Of a stretch of DNA of 21,544 bases, positions 14,500 through 21,544 are shown piece after piece. The position numbers and the translations under genes are program-made. The DNA lies in the NCBI GenBank assembly GCA_016926985.1, contig JAFGNO010000012.1, positions 1-21,544 of the forward strand, read 5' to 3'. The notes beneath the pieces were generated by a model. The model made no database searches and was not told the DNA's origin. It saw only the letters and a program-made list of their open reading frames with translations. Source of the DNA: Anaerolineae bacterium. GTDB taxonomy: Bacteria > Chloroflexota > Anaerolineae > Aggregatilineales > UBA3940. Every line of letters begins with the position of its first letter. Positions within the stretch are counted from its first letter, which is position 1.

Positions 14500-15483
14500 A
14501 TGACCGTCAGCCGCTGGCTTCTTGAAACAGGAAGACAGACACCCCGGTCTGTTCGACAGTTTCTCTCTGGCCTGTACCGGGAGTTGGAACTGGACGCCAT
14601 GCTGGCGCCGGGCTATAAGAAACAGACAGTTCTCCCAACCGTTTATGAATCGCCTGACCTGCTGGGTAGTGTTGACCCGTTTGCGCCGATCATGATGGTT
14701 AACAGCGCCAGGTTGGTTGCTGATCGCCTCCAAGCTCATCCGGGAAAGCGCTTTGCCGCGGTTCTTCGGGCCTGCGAGATAAGGGCACTTGGCGCTATTG
14801 TGGGAAATCGCGCCATTGCCCTTGATAACTTTACGCTCATCGGCGTGGACTGTCTGGGTACGTTTACCGAAGAGGAATTCAAGTGGCGCGGTGGGTCTGA
14901 GAAGCTGACTCGTGAGGTGCTGCGCTTTGCCCGCCAGGGCGGGGTTGCTATGTACCGCTATCGTCCTGCCTGTCAGATGTGCCGCGATCCAATCCCATCA
15001 GGGGCAGACCTCACCATTGATATCCTGGGGCTTCCAGCGCAGACGCGCGTTATCATTTCAGTTCATAGTCCCCATCTTCAGAACACACTTGATATAGCCC
15101 CATTGGTGACTGGTCAGGCGCCGGAGGCGCTGGTAGTGCAGCATGATCAGATGCGAGAATGCATTCAGGAGCGCCGGAATCGGGCTTTTGAACGGATAAC
15201 ACAGGCCCTGGAAACAGACCTCGTGATGACCGTTGATGGTCTGATCGATCACCTGTCTGACTGTGAAACCTGTCAGGCCTGCCTGAATGTCTGCCCGATA
15301 TATTCAACAGGCCAGGTAAAGGAATCGCTTAACCGCAAGACGGTCATTGACTGGCTGCTTTCTTGTGCGGGATGTGGGATGTGTGAGCAGTCCTGTCACG
15401 ACCATCTTCCTCTGGCAGCGATTTTTCGTTATATTCAGTCAGAGTTGGAGGCAGCCCTGCGCGAATCCCCGGCAGCCACCTGA
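14500..15483 (+). CDS. FdhB/FrhB-like flavin iron-sulfur protein
   Basis: This 327-residue soluble protein resembles the beta subunit of F420-dependent formate dehydrogenase/hydrogenase. Family marks are RACEIRAL (C92), GVDCLGT (C118), PACQMC (C158, C161), and a C-terminal ferredoxin pair: C255, C258, C261, C265 and C289, C292, C295, C299, followed by LPLAAIFRYIQ as in archaeal FdhB. The family transfers hydride electrons through FAD to Fe-S clusters. It is shorter than FdhB by roughly 50-60 residues, mainly at the N-terminal and middle parts. No FdhA or hydrogenase large subunit is nearby, so the donor is unknown. GGAGG is just upstream of the ATG, 37 nt after the HdrD-like gene, which suggests it feeds that protein. 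Confidence 0.78.
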   Translation: MTVSRWLLETGRQTPRSVRQFLSGLYRELELDAMLAPGYKKQTVLPTVYESPDLLGSVDPFAPIMMVNSARLVADRLQAHPGKRFAAVLRACEIRALGAIVGNRAIALDNFTLIGVDCLGTFTEEEFKWRGGSEKLTREVLRFARQGGVAMYRYRPACQMCRDPIPSGADLTIDILGLPAQTRVIISVHSPHLQNTLDIAPLVTGQAPEALVVQHDQMRECIQERRNRAFERITQALETDLVMTVDGLIDHLSDCETCQACLNVCPIYSTGQVKESLNRKTVIDWLLSCAGCGMCEQSCHDHLPLAAIFRYIQSELEAALRESPAAT

Positions 15484-15519
15484 TCTACCTATTTGTTTCC
15501 TGCCCACAAGGGAGATTTC

Positions 15520-15563
15520 ATATGGGCGGATACCTGTCTTTGACGTCAGGTGTCCGCCCATAT
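15520..15563. terminator. Strong hairpin between convergent genes, probable bidirectional terminator
   Basis: Left arm ATATGGGCGGATACCTG (15520-15536) pairs along all 17 bases with CAGGTGTCCGCCCATAT (15547-15563), with one G-U pair. The loop is 10 nt and contributes to a TGACGTCA palindrome at 15541-15548. It lies 36 nt after the FdhB-like stop and about 80 nt from the end of the leftward coiled-coil gene. A classic T-run is missing; only TTTT at 15571-15574 follows. The remainder of 15484-15642 shows nothing else. Confidence 0.6.
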
Positions 15564-15642
15564 ACAATGTTTTAGTATCCGGTGCTGGTCATCTGGTTGT
15601 GCGGCGAGCAGGTTGTGGCTGCTCCTGCTCGGAATTTTGATC

Positions 15643-16410
15643 CTATTCTTGGAAGGAATCTGGTTCACTATTCAGGACAGATCGGGATGATTGCTGGGAT
15701 ATTACAACCTTTCGTGGCTGCGAATCAACAATCCGGGACAGTTTTTCATGGCATTGGGACAGGTGTATGTTCGCGCATTCGATATCTTTTTCAACCTGCC
15801 GGCGCGTACGGGCCAGGCGGCGCAGTTCACTTTCCCGCTGCTCAATCAATGACTCTGCCGCCTCTATCTCGGAGTTCTTCCTGTTGATTGCCCCCTGGAG
15901 CATTCCCAGGTCGCGCTGCTGCAGGTCAAGCTGCTGGTTGAAGCTGGCAATCCGTGCCTTGTTTTGATTGCAGATTTGCTCCAGCATGAAAATATCTCTG
16001 TCGTCGGTATCGATTTCTGACAGCAACCGGTCCTCCCGGGTTTCCCGCAGGTCATGCTCTACCGGGTTGCTATCATAGGTGGGTTCGGTGGTGCAAGCAC
16101 TGGTAATTGCTTCGCGCTGCTCGTCAATTTCGAGCAGAAGGTTGGCGTACTGGTTTTTGAGGGTTTGAAGTTGAGACCGGGCAATTGTGATATCCTGATT
16201 GATATCTGACAGGCACCTTTTTAAATCCATCAATTCCAATTCGGCACCTTGCAGCTCCTGGCGGGCCTGGTCGTTTGATTGGTGTACCTGGCGTGTCCTG
16301 TCATGCAGCCCGTTGACGCCGCCGCTGCGCAGGTGCCAGCCCAGTGTGATACCCAGTAACAGTGCAGGGATAAGCAGAAAATAAGGCCAGAGGGTTAAAA
16401 GGGTCATCAT
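15643..16410 (-). CDS. Membrane-anchored coiled-coil protein of unknown function
   Basis: This 255-residue protein starts at tandem ATG codons (16410 and 16407) with a GGAT-type Shine-Dalgarno. Residues 4-24 form one membrane helix rich in Leu/Ile. The rest, from about 35 to 235, is almost entirely heptad-like, charged and Gln/Glu/Arg-rich, with a break near 100-115 (a Thr/Pro/Asn stretch), indicating two long coiled coils. There is no signal-peptidase motif and no enzymatic motif. Such proteins can act as structural spacers, division or envelope factors, but nothing here selects one. It converges on the FdhB-like gene and diverges from the NACHT gene. Confidence 0.75.
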   Translation of the reverse strand: MMTLLTLWPYFLLIPALLLGITLGWHLRSGGVNGLHDRTRQVHQSNDQARQELQGAELELMDLKRCLSDINQDITIARSQLQTLKNQYANLLLEIDEQREAITSACTTEPTYDSNPVEHDLRETREDRLLSEIDTDDRDIFMLEQICNQNKARIASFNQQLDLQQRDLGMLQGAINRKNSEIEAAESLIEQRESELRRLARTRRQVEKDIECANIHLSQCHEKLSRIVDSQPRKVVISQQSSRSVLNSEPDSFQE

Positions 16411-16825
16411 TCTTATCCATTTACAACTGGATTATACGGTTTTCGGATTTGTGCAGTTGTGTGTTAATAGATATCTGGCATTATGTGACATTAACACACA
16501 ATACAGTATTGATCGTAATACTCACCAGCCATGCCGGAATTTCCGTCAGTCACAGAGAGCCCTCTGATTTATTCTATAGTACATAGTGCATAAATCAGGA
16601 CCTACGCAGTTTACAGTAGTGGTTCAATATCTGGTGTTGCTCTGCATTCAATTGTGTAGGGGCTCACGGTTAAAAACCAGTTTACAAACAAAGGTTTATG
16701 TTATAATATAGTTATAATTAAGTTGGTGCAATTATTACTATACGCGCTTTTTTGTCATTTGGCAAGACCTTTATAACCAATTACTAACCATTGAGGCTTA
16801 TTCAGCGCAGAAAGATCAAGATCGA
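16411..16825. other. 415-bp AT-rich divergent intergenic region with inverted repeats
   Basis: This region separates the leftward coiled-coil gene from the NACHT gene and is clearly richer in A+T than its neighbours. It has three inverted repeats: TTGTGTGTTAAT/ATTAACACACAA (16457-16468 and 16490-16501), AGTATT-GATCGT-AATACT (16505-16522), and CTGATTTAT/ATAAATCAG (16564-16572 and 16590-16598). A cluster of TATAAT boxes lies at 16702-16718. No coding frame with support was found. The arms could be regulator sites or RNA hairpins. Confidence 0.55.
16681..16718 (+). promoter_or_regulatory. Candidate promoter of the NACHT gene
   Basis: TTTACA (16681-16686) is followed after 15 nt by a perfect TATAAT (16702-16707), and a second TATAAT lies at 16713-16718. 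The 15-nt spacing of the first pair is short. The leader would be about 110 nt. The ATG at 16826 itself has no good Shine-Dalgarno, only AAAGAT/AAGAT. Confidence 0.4.
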
Positions 16826-19800
16826 ATGCCTCACATGTTGATTACGGAAGCCATAACTGAAGCGGGTATTCGTTTACTTGGGGACCTGATCCAGCAGGCG
16901 CTCAATAAAGGCGAACAAACCAACCATTCGCGCTACACTGTCCTTGAACTCTGGTTAACGGATCTGGTTGATTATAATCTGATTGCCCAGGCAGTTCATG
17001 ATGCACAGGAGCAGTTCGTCCAATCTGCTGGCGCTTATTCCTCCGGGCATAGTCAATTCCTTCAATTGACTGCAGACCTCATCGATTGTGCAGGAACAGG
17101 GCTTGATGCCTTTCTGGAATATTTATGGGGTGCGTACTTGTTTCATTCCCCTGGTGTGGCCGAATATCTTTGGGATCTCTATCCGGAAATTCAGCGCGAA
17201 ATCACCCTGAAAGCAGGCCGGCATTTTCCCGCTTCGTGGGATGAGATGGTCTTTCCAATGCAGGAATTTCTTGCATATGTTGAACGCAATCTGATCGCGC
17301 AGAACCCTGACTTTGAGGATATCTTCAGTCTCCAGGAATTCCTTGGTGTGGTCGACAGCCTTACCGACCCGGCATCGGTCACAGATGGGAAACAGTATTT
17401 TTCCCCATTGGCCGGGCAGTTTGATACTGCCAGCCTGACCATCTATCTTCAATCCTGCATCAATAAGATAGGGAGCATTGATTACCGGGGCTACCCCCGC
17501 AGTAAAAACACCGCCATCCTGCTTAAAGATATCTATATCCCGGTAAAACTGGTGCCTCTGACAGATTACGCACAGCTGAAAAAATATACTCGCTACCAGA
17601 TGGCGGATTACGATGATCCTGAGTGGTATATTTATCAGGAGCCGCTCGGCTATCGCGAACTGCTGGATCACCCCGGCATCCTGGTCCATGAGGCAGTAAC
17701 AAAGCACCCGGAATTATTGATCATCAGCGAGGGTGGTGGAGGAAAGACCACCCTGCTCCGATATCTGGCGCTGGAGTATGCCCGGGTTAATCTCGATGCA
17801 TTGTCCCAACCGGTACGGCAGGAGGTGCCAGGCAAAAATGGCAACAGCCCGGAGCTGCCCCGTCCAGTGCCGATTTACATTGATCTGGCTGACTTTGTTG
17901 AGCGTTGGGACGCCAATATTACCCTGGAGAAATTTGCCACCGACAGTATCGCGCACCTGGTGCAGGATGAGAATATTGCGGCCCTGCTGAAGGCCCTTCT
18001 GGACGAAGGACGCTGCATGCTGCTGCTTGATGGCCTGGATCAGGTGGTTACTGACGAAAACCGGCGGGCGTTGGTCTCCCGTGTTTCAGAGGCTGCTGCC
18101 AATTGGCGTTCTGTTGGGAACCGGATCGTTGTGACCAGTCAGCTTTCAGGCTATCACACAGCCCCGCTGCTGGGCAGCTTTGTGGGTTATCTCATTCAGC
18201 CGTTTGACAGGTACCAGATCCGGTCTTTTGTGTATAACTGGCGCCGTGTGTTGGTGGAGGGCAGCCGCCCCAAGCCCGCGGGGGAAAAGGTTATGCGGCA
18301 GACCTATTCCGATGCGATGGCATTGGCCAGGGAAATCACCTCCAATCCCCGGCTGCTCGCTACGGTCAATACCCCGCTGCTGCTGCGCTTGCTGACAGGC
18401 ATCTATCAGGCGGGCATGTTCCTCCCTGCCCAGCCTGCGGCAGTCTATCAACTGGCCACCAATGTTCTGTTAAGTGAATGGCAGCTTCCCCGGGTGGAAG
18501 GGCGAGAGCCTTCTGTGTTGGAGCATGAACTGATCCCCCTGCTGGGGGCATTGGCTCATACTGTCCATTCCTTGAATCCGAGCGGGCTCATCTCGGAGGC
18601 TGACCTGCGCGACATGTTGAAGCGCATCCTGGGAGAAATGCGTCCCACAACAGGGGATCGCCATATCGCGGCTGCGGTTGACCGGCTCATCAGCATTTTA
18701 CGAAACCGTCCGGGCGTTCTTGTCGAGATGGAGACACAGCGGTTTGGTTTCATTTTCCAGGGTGTTCAGGAGTACTTTGCTGCCCGGCACATTATCTCCA
18801 GCTATCGACTGGCTGCGCGCCGGATCCGTGATGATCTGCATAATCCTCGCTGGAATAACGTGATTGCACTGGCGGTTGGGTACAAGGCCCTGACCTCGTT
18901 TGAAGACGCAACCGAACTGATCGAAACGGCCATTCTGATGCGCGGAGAGGGGAGCGGGGAATTTGGTCGTATTGCAACCTCCTTCGATTCGCTGCTGAAA
19001 CGCGACCTTTTTTATGCTGCCCGATTGCTTGGCAAGGGTGTAGAAGTGCGCCCTGAGCGCGCTGAGTGGATTGTCAGCCAGTTGATGGATTTTTGGCTGC
19101 ATGGTGATCGCGGGAGCCTTGGAAGGTTCACCCCAATATTTGACCAGGCGCGTCGCCTGCTCATGAGCCTTGATGGGACTTCCGCCGGGGCGATCGCACT
19201 CCGGATCGCAGTTGCAAACCTCAAGGCATCGAGTGAGCATGTCCAGGCTTACGCAGTCGATGCGCTGACCTTTTTCCCGTCTCTTCAGGATCAGGCTCAG
19301 GAAGAACTTGTCGAGCTGGGTACCAAGGCCCCGCTCCTGGCAAGGCGGGCGGCAGTGCAGGCGTTGGGCAGGATGAAGGACCTGTCCTTTGAGGCGTATT
19401 TCTTGCTCATGCTACTGACGGCTGATGAAAACGAGCAGGTCAGCCAGAAAAGCAGGGAGGTCCTGTGCCGGTCGGCGCCGATTCCGGATGATGTGATCCA
19501 GATGTGGATGGGGTATCTCATCAGCATGGATCCCCTCAAGCAGCGGCTGAGCCTCCGTCGATTGCCACAGATTGGCGCGCTCCCGCCCAGGATGATCCAC
19601 GAACTGCTGAACCTGATGAATAGCCGCGATGAAGAAATCCAGCAGCTCACTGTAGCTGCACTGGCTGCTGCCTCGAATCTGGATGAAGATGTCCTGCAGG
19701 TCATCTGCAATATGCTTGACCATGCTGATTCAAAACTTCTATCGGGTGCTGTGGGGATATTTGCCCGCCCCGTGGATCTACCGGCCCCGGTTGTTGCGCA

Positions 19801-20923
19801 TCTGGTAACCTGGTCGGCAGACCCGGATGTGCGTGTCCGCCGGTCGGCAGTCAGGGCGTTGGCAGAATGTCGCAACAACACCCATGAAGTGCTCAATGCC
19901 CTGCTGGCAAGGCTGGACGACCCGGCTGACAATATTCGGATTCTTGCGATAGAGCCACTGGTTGTTAAGGGACTGAATTACAACCCGGCAGCGCATATGC
20001 TGCGTCACGCTGCAAAAGACGCGATCTATCAGGTTAGGCAGGCAGTTGCCAGGGCCCTGCGCCATGTCGCTGAGCCTGATGATAACCTGCAATATGTTTT
20101 GCATTTATTGCTCAGCGATCAGGAAGTGGCCGTTCGCGAAGAAGCGATCAGGACCATCGCTCATATGAGCAATCCTGGTGACATGATCATTGATTATCTT
20201 ATCGCGCTGGTTGATCTCCCCGATCACCCAATCACCCGGTCGGCTGTTCGTTCTCTGGCTTCCCTGAGCCATTTACCTGAGCGTGCGCTTCTGGCGTTGG
20301 TGCAGGCTTTGGACGCGAACTGGGAACAGATGGGAGAGATGATTGCTGACTGCCTGAAGGAACACGACCTGTCGCAGCACATCATCAACCGGTTGTCGCA
20401 GATGGCGGCCTCTAATCCAAAGGGCAGCCTTCCTGACCAATACAGGCCACCCGGTCTCAGGGCATTGGCTCTGGATGTTTTAGGCCGGTCACTGGACAGT
20501 GCACCGGCATTCATCCTGCCAACCATGTGGGAGGCAGCAGATCATTCGGAAAATATGCTGGTTCGCATTGCCGCCTTTGGTGCGCTGGCCCAGGCACGAG
20601 AGATCACATCAAGCGTTGCACAAATGTTATTAAGAGCGCTGAAAGATCCCCTGGTTGAAATCCGTTGTGCAGCAGCAATCGCCCTGGGTTACCTGGTCCG
20701 CAGGCAGCCAGACCCGCCCCTGCAAGCTGATGATATGGTAACTATTGCCAGGGCAATACAGCAGATGCTCAGTGAAATACCTGCCTGCGATGCCTGGGAA
20801 CCGGGCAGCCAGCTTCAGAGCCAGCTGCTGCGGGCGTTAGGCTGGATCGTTCCGCGCACCCGGAAAATGCGGCTGCAGTTAGGGGCGCAATCAGAAGATC
20901 TGGGTCGCTATCTTGACCAGTAG
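16826..20923 (+). CDS. NACHT-type STAND NTPase with C-terminal HEAT repeats (NLR-like)
   Basis: This is a 1365-residue protein. Residues 1-280 are an unrecognised, mostly helical N-terminal region. The NACHT module follows: Walker A GGGGKTTLL at 303-311, Walker B LLLDGLDQ with D402 and D405 (the DG pair typical of NACHT), and a sensor-like RIVVTSQLSGY. A helical winged-helix-like part runs to about 740, including FIFQGVQEYFAARHI, a segment seen after many NACHT modules. From about 790 to 1290 there are many repeats of the pattern VRxxAxxALA, i.e. HEAT repeats, likely the sensing surface. Bacterial NACHT proteins (bNACHT) and related STAND ATPases such as Avs include proven anti-phage proteins that oligomerise on sensing. 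No known nuclease, protease or TIR effector is evident; the N-terminal region or the neighbouring small protein may be the effector. ATG at 16835 is an alternative start. Confidence 0.85.
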   Translation: MPHMLITEAITEAGIRLLGDLIQQALNKGEQTNHSRYTVLELWLTDLVDYNLIAQAVHDAQEQFVQSAGAYSSGHSQFLQLTADLIDCAGTGLDAFLEYLWGAYLFHSPGVAEYLWDLYPEIQREITLKAGRHFPASWDEMVFPMQEFLAYVERNLIAQNPDFEDIFSLQEFLGVVDSLTDPASVTDGKQYFSPLAGQFDTASLTIYLQSCINKIGSIDYRGYPRSKNTAILLKDIYIPVKLVPLTDYAQLKKYTRYQMADYDDPEWYIYQEPLGYRELLDHPGILVHEAVTKHPELLIISEGGGGKTTLLRYLALEYARVNLDALSQPVRQEVPGKNGNSPELPRPVPIYIDLADFVERWDANITLEKFATDSIAHLVQDENIAALLKALLDEGRCMLLLDGLDQVVTDENRRALVSRVSEAAANWRSVGNRIVVTSQLSGYHTAPLLGSFVGYLIQPFDRYQIRSFVYNWRRVLVEGSRPKPAGEKVMRQTYSDAMALAREITSNPRLLATVNTPLLLRLLTGIYQAGMFLPAQPAAVYQLATNVLLSEWQLPRVEGREPSVLEHELIPLLGALAHTVHSLNPSGLISEADLRDMLKRILGEMRPTTGDRHIAAAVDRLISILRNRPGVLVEMETQRFGFIFQGVQEYFAARHIISSYRLAARRIRDDLHNPRWNNVIALAVGYKALTSFEDATELIETAILMRGEGSGEFGRIATSFDSLLKRDLFYAARLLGKGVEVRPERAEWIVSQLMDFWLHGDRGSLGRFTPIFDQARRLLMSLDGTSAGAIALRIAVANLKASSEHVQAYAVDALTFFPSLQDQAQEELVELGTKAPLLARRAAVQALGRMKDLSFEAYFLLMLLTADENEQVSQKSREVLCRSAPIPDDVIQMWMGYLISMDPLKQRLSLRRLPQIGALPPRMIHELLNLMNSRDEEIQQLTVAALAAASNLDEDVLQVICNMLDHADSKLLSGAVGIFARPVDLPAPVVAHLVTWSADPDVRVRRSAVRALAECRNNTHEVLNALLARLDDPADNIRILAIEPLVVKGLNYNPAAHMLRHAAKDAIYQVRQAVARALRHVAEPDDNLQYVLHLLLSDQEVAVREEAIRTIAHMSNPGDMIIDYLIALVDLPDHPITRSAVRSLASLSHLPERALLALVQALDANWEQMGEMIADCLKEHDLSQHIINRLSQMAASNPKGSLPDQYRPPGLRALALDVLGRSLDSAPAFILPTMWEAADHSENMLVRIAAFGALAQAREITSSVAQMLLRALKDPLVEIRCAAAIALGYLVRRQPDPPLQADDMVTIARAIQQMLSEIPACDAWEPGSQLQSQLLRALGWIVPRTRKMRLQLGAQSEDLGRYLDQ

Positions 20924-21385
20924 CGTGGCAATAGGCGCTGCGCCTATCAGGATTTTTACGCCTCGTTTAGTCGAGCTCAGAAAGTCTATGGCGGCGTCGA
21001 GGATATCCGCAACATACATTAACTTGCGCAGTATCTCGGCCTTATGCGGTTTGCCATTGTTTTTCGCCAGGTCAGCCGACTCGGTGAGGTTGGCAACTAT
21101 TTTCCGGGCCATCTTTTCGGAGAGTTCGCCAGCCCGGTAAGCCTGGATAACGAGTGTTTTCAGCGCATCGATATTGGTGGTGAACTCTTCCCTGGGGTCC
21201 TGATCGCTGCTGCCCTGGGTAACAATGTCTCCTTCAGCGATATTCTGTGCATAGACGCGGCCATTACCCAGTGCAGAACCGGGGCCAATGTCACCAGTAG
21301 AATAAATATCTCTGCCGGCTGAAATATGTATTGAGGGAGTTTCTTCTTTTTTTGGCCCAAGGTTAGAACACGGTAAAGGGTTCAT
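20891..21385 (-). CDS. Small protein with Gly/Asp-rich repeats and hydrophobic C-terminus, paired with NACHT gene
   Basis: This 164-residue protein starts at the ATG at 21385, preceded by AAGGAGA with a 5-nt spacer; longer in-frame versions lack such a site. Residues 18-58 form a short repeat of the type ISAGRDIYSTGDIGPGSAL with GRVYAQNIAEGDIV, suggesting a small beta-solenoid. Residues 68-140 are helical. Residues 142-164 are hydrophobic with Lys flanks, possibly a membrane or amphipathic segment. I do not know the family, although Gly/Asp segments of this kind occur in small proteins near STAND NTPases in Chloroflexota and cyanobacteria (recollection, not checked). Its last 33 bp overlap the end of the NACHT gene on the opposite strand, so the two are convergent. 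Confidence 0.75.
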   Translation of the reverse strand: MNPLPCSNLGPKKEETPSIHISAGRDIYSTGDIGPGSALGNGRVYAQNIAEGDIVTQGSSDQDPREEFTTNIDALKTLVIQAYRAGELSEKMARKIVANLTESADLAKNNGKPHKAEILRKLMYVADILDAAIDFLSSTKRGVKILIGAAPIATLLVKIATQIF

Positions 21386-21409
21386 TGGTATCTCCTTAGA
21401 ATTACGGCT

Positions 21410-21438
21410 ATTGTACGATGAGTAGTGCAATAAGGCAA
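21410..21438 (-). promoter_or_regulatory. Candidate promoter of the small Gly/Asp-rich protein
   Basis: On the minus strand TTGCCT (21438-21433) is followed after exactly 17 nt by TACAAT (21415-21410). It lies about 25 nt upstream of the ATG at 21385, giving a very short leader that still contains the AAGGAGA. Confidence 0.5.
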
Positions 21439-21501
21439 TTGGATTGTTTTGGCAGGCTGATAGTCATTTGCTAGCTGGAATATATTTTTCAAGGGGGAGT
21501 T

Positions 21502-21544
21502 ATGAGCACCGGTAACCTGGACGATCTGAAAATCCTGCTGGCCA
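21502..21544 (+). CDS. Start of a rightward gene, truncated by the window end
   Basis: ATG at 21502 is preceded by AAGGGGGAG ending 2 nt before it, with the G-run about 4 nt from the start. The 14 visible codons read MSTGNLDDLKILLA, helical and soluble-looking. The frame is open to the end of the window. It is divergent from the small Gly/Asp-rich protein, with 116 bp between the two starts, so both promoters share that space. No product can be named; by location it may belong to the same NACHT locus. Confidence 0.5.
   Translation, partial: MSTGNLDDLKILLA

Noticed and set aside
18698..19240. A 180-codon minus-strand open frame inside the NACHT gene
   Set aside because: It is antisense to the continuous 1365-residue frame and shows no domain or start signal.
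1..21544. CRISPR array, tRNA or rRNA gene, insertion sequence or prophage
   Set aside because: I saw no regularly spaced direct repeats, no cloverleaf with a CCA-type end, no rRNA core sequences and no transposase or integrase motifs.

Overview
The window looks like a chromosomal segment from a moderately GC-rich bacterium, most likely Chloroflexota (class Anaerolineae or a close relative). This is inferred from gene content: an N-terminal receiver fused to a CpaE/TadZ-like ATPase, a partial nuoB-nuoCD-nuoI cluster next to an Mrp ATPase, a PSP1/RicT protein, and a b6-type quinol oxidoreductase joined to an HdrD-like Fe-S protein. No rRNA, tRNA, CRISPR array, transposase or phage gene was found.

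Layout. Positions 1-1459 hold a leftward receiver-CpaE gene (218-1459). A short stretch with three hairpins lies before what may be the first codons of another leftward gene at the window edge. Positions 1840-6690 hold a rightward cluster: nuoB, nuoCD (fused), nuoI, a small cysteine protein and an Mrp-family ATPase. It ends in a clear rho-independent terminator. These are the quinone-proximal peripheral subunits of complex I plus a P-loop NTPase of the family that assembles its Fe-S clusters; nuoA, the NADH module and the membrane arm are not here. Positions 6794-10405 hold three housekeeping genes: a PSP1/RicT-like protein with its own terminator, an M20 amidohydrolase and purA.

Positions 10475-15483 hold the most coherent energy-metabolism unit. 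A good sigma-70-type promoter and an 18-bp perfect palindrome (TetR-type operator) precede five genes with short gaps or stop/start overlaps. They encode cytochrome b6 with an N-terminal CxxCH extension, subunit IV, a Rieske protein, a membrane HdrD/EtfD-like Fe-S oxidoreductase and an FdhB/FrhB-like flavin Fe-S protein. A plausible chain is soluble donor -> FdhB/FrhB-like protein -> HdrD-like protein -> menaquinone -> b6/Rieske, with the CxxCH segment possibly standing in for cytochrome f/c1.

Positions 15520-15563 form a strong hairpin between convergent genes, followed by a leftward membrane-anchored coiled-coil protein (15643-16410) and a 415-bp AT-rich regulatory stretch with several inverted repeats. 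Positions 16826-21385 hold a candidate defence or signalling locus: a 1365-residue NACHT-type STAND NTPase with a novel-looking N-terminal region and C-terminal HEAT repeats. It overlaps tail to tail by 33 bp with a small protein that has a Gly/Asp-rich repeat segment, a helical region and a hydrophobic C-terminus. A further gene starts divergently at 21502 and runs out of the window.
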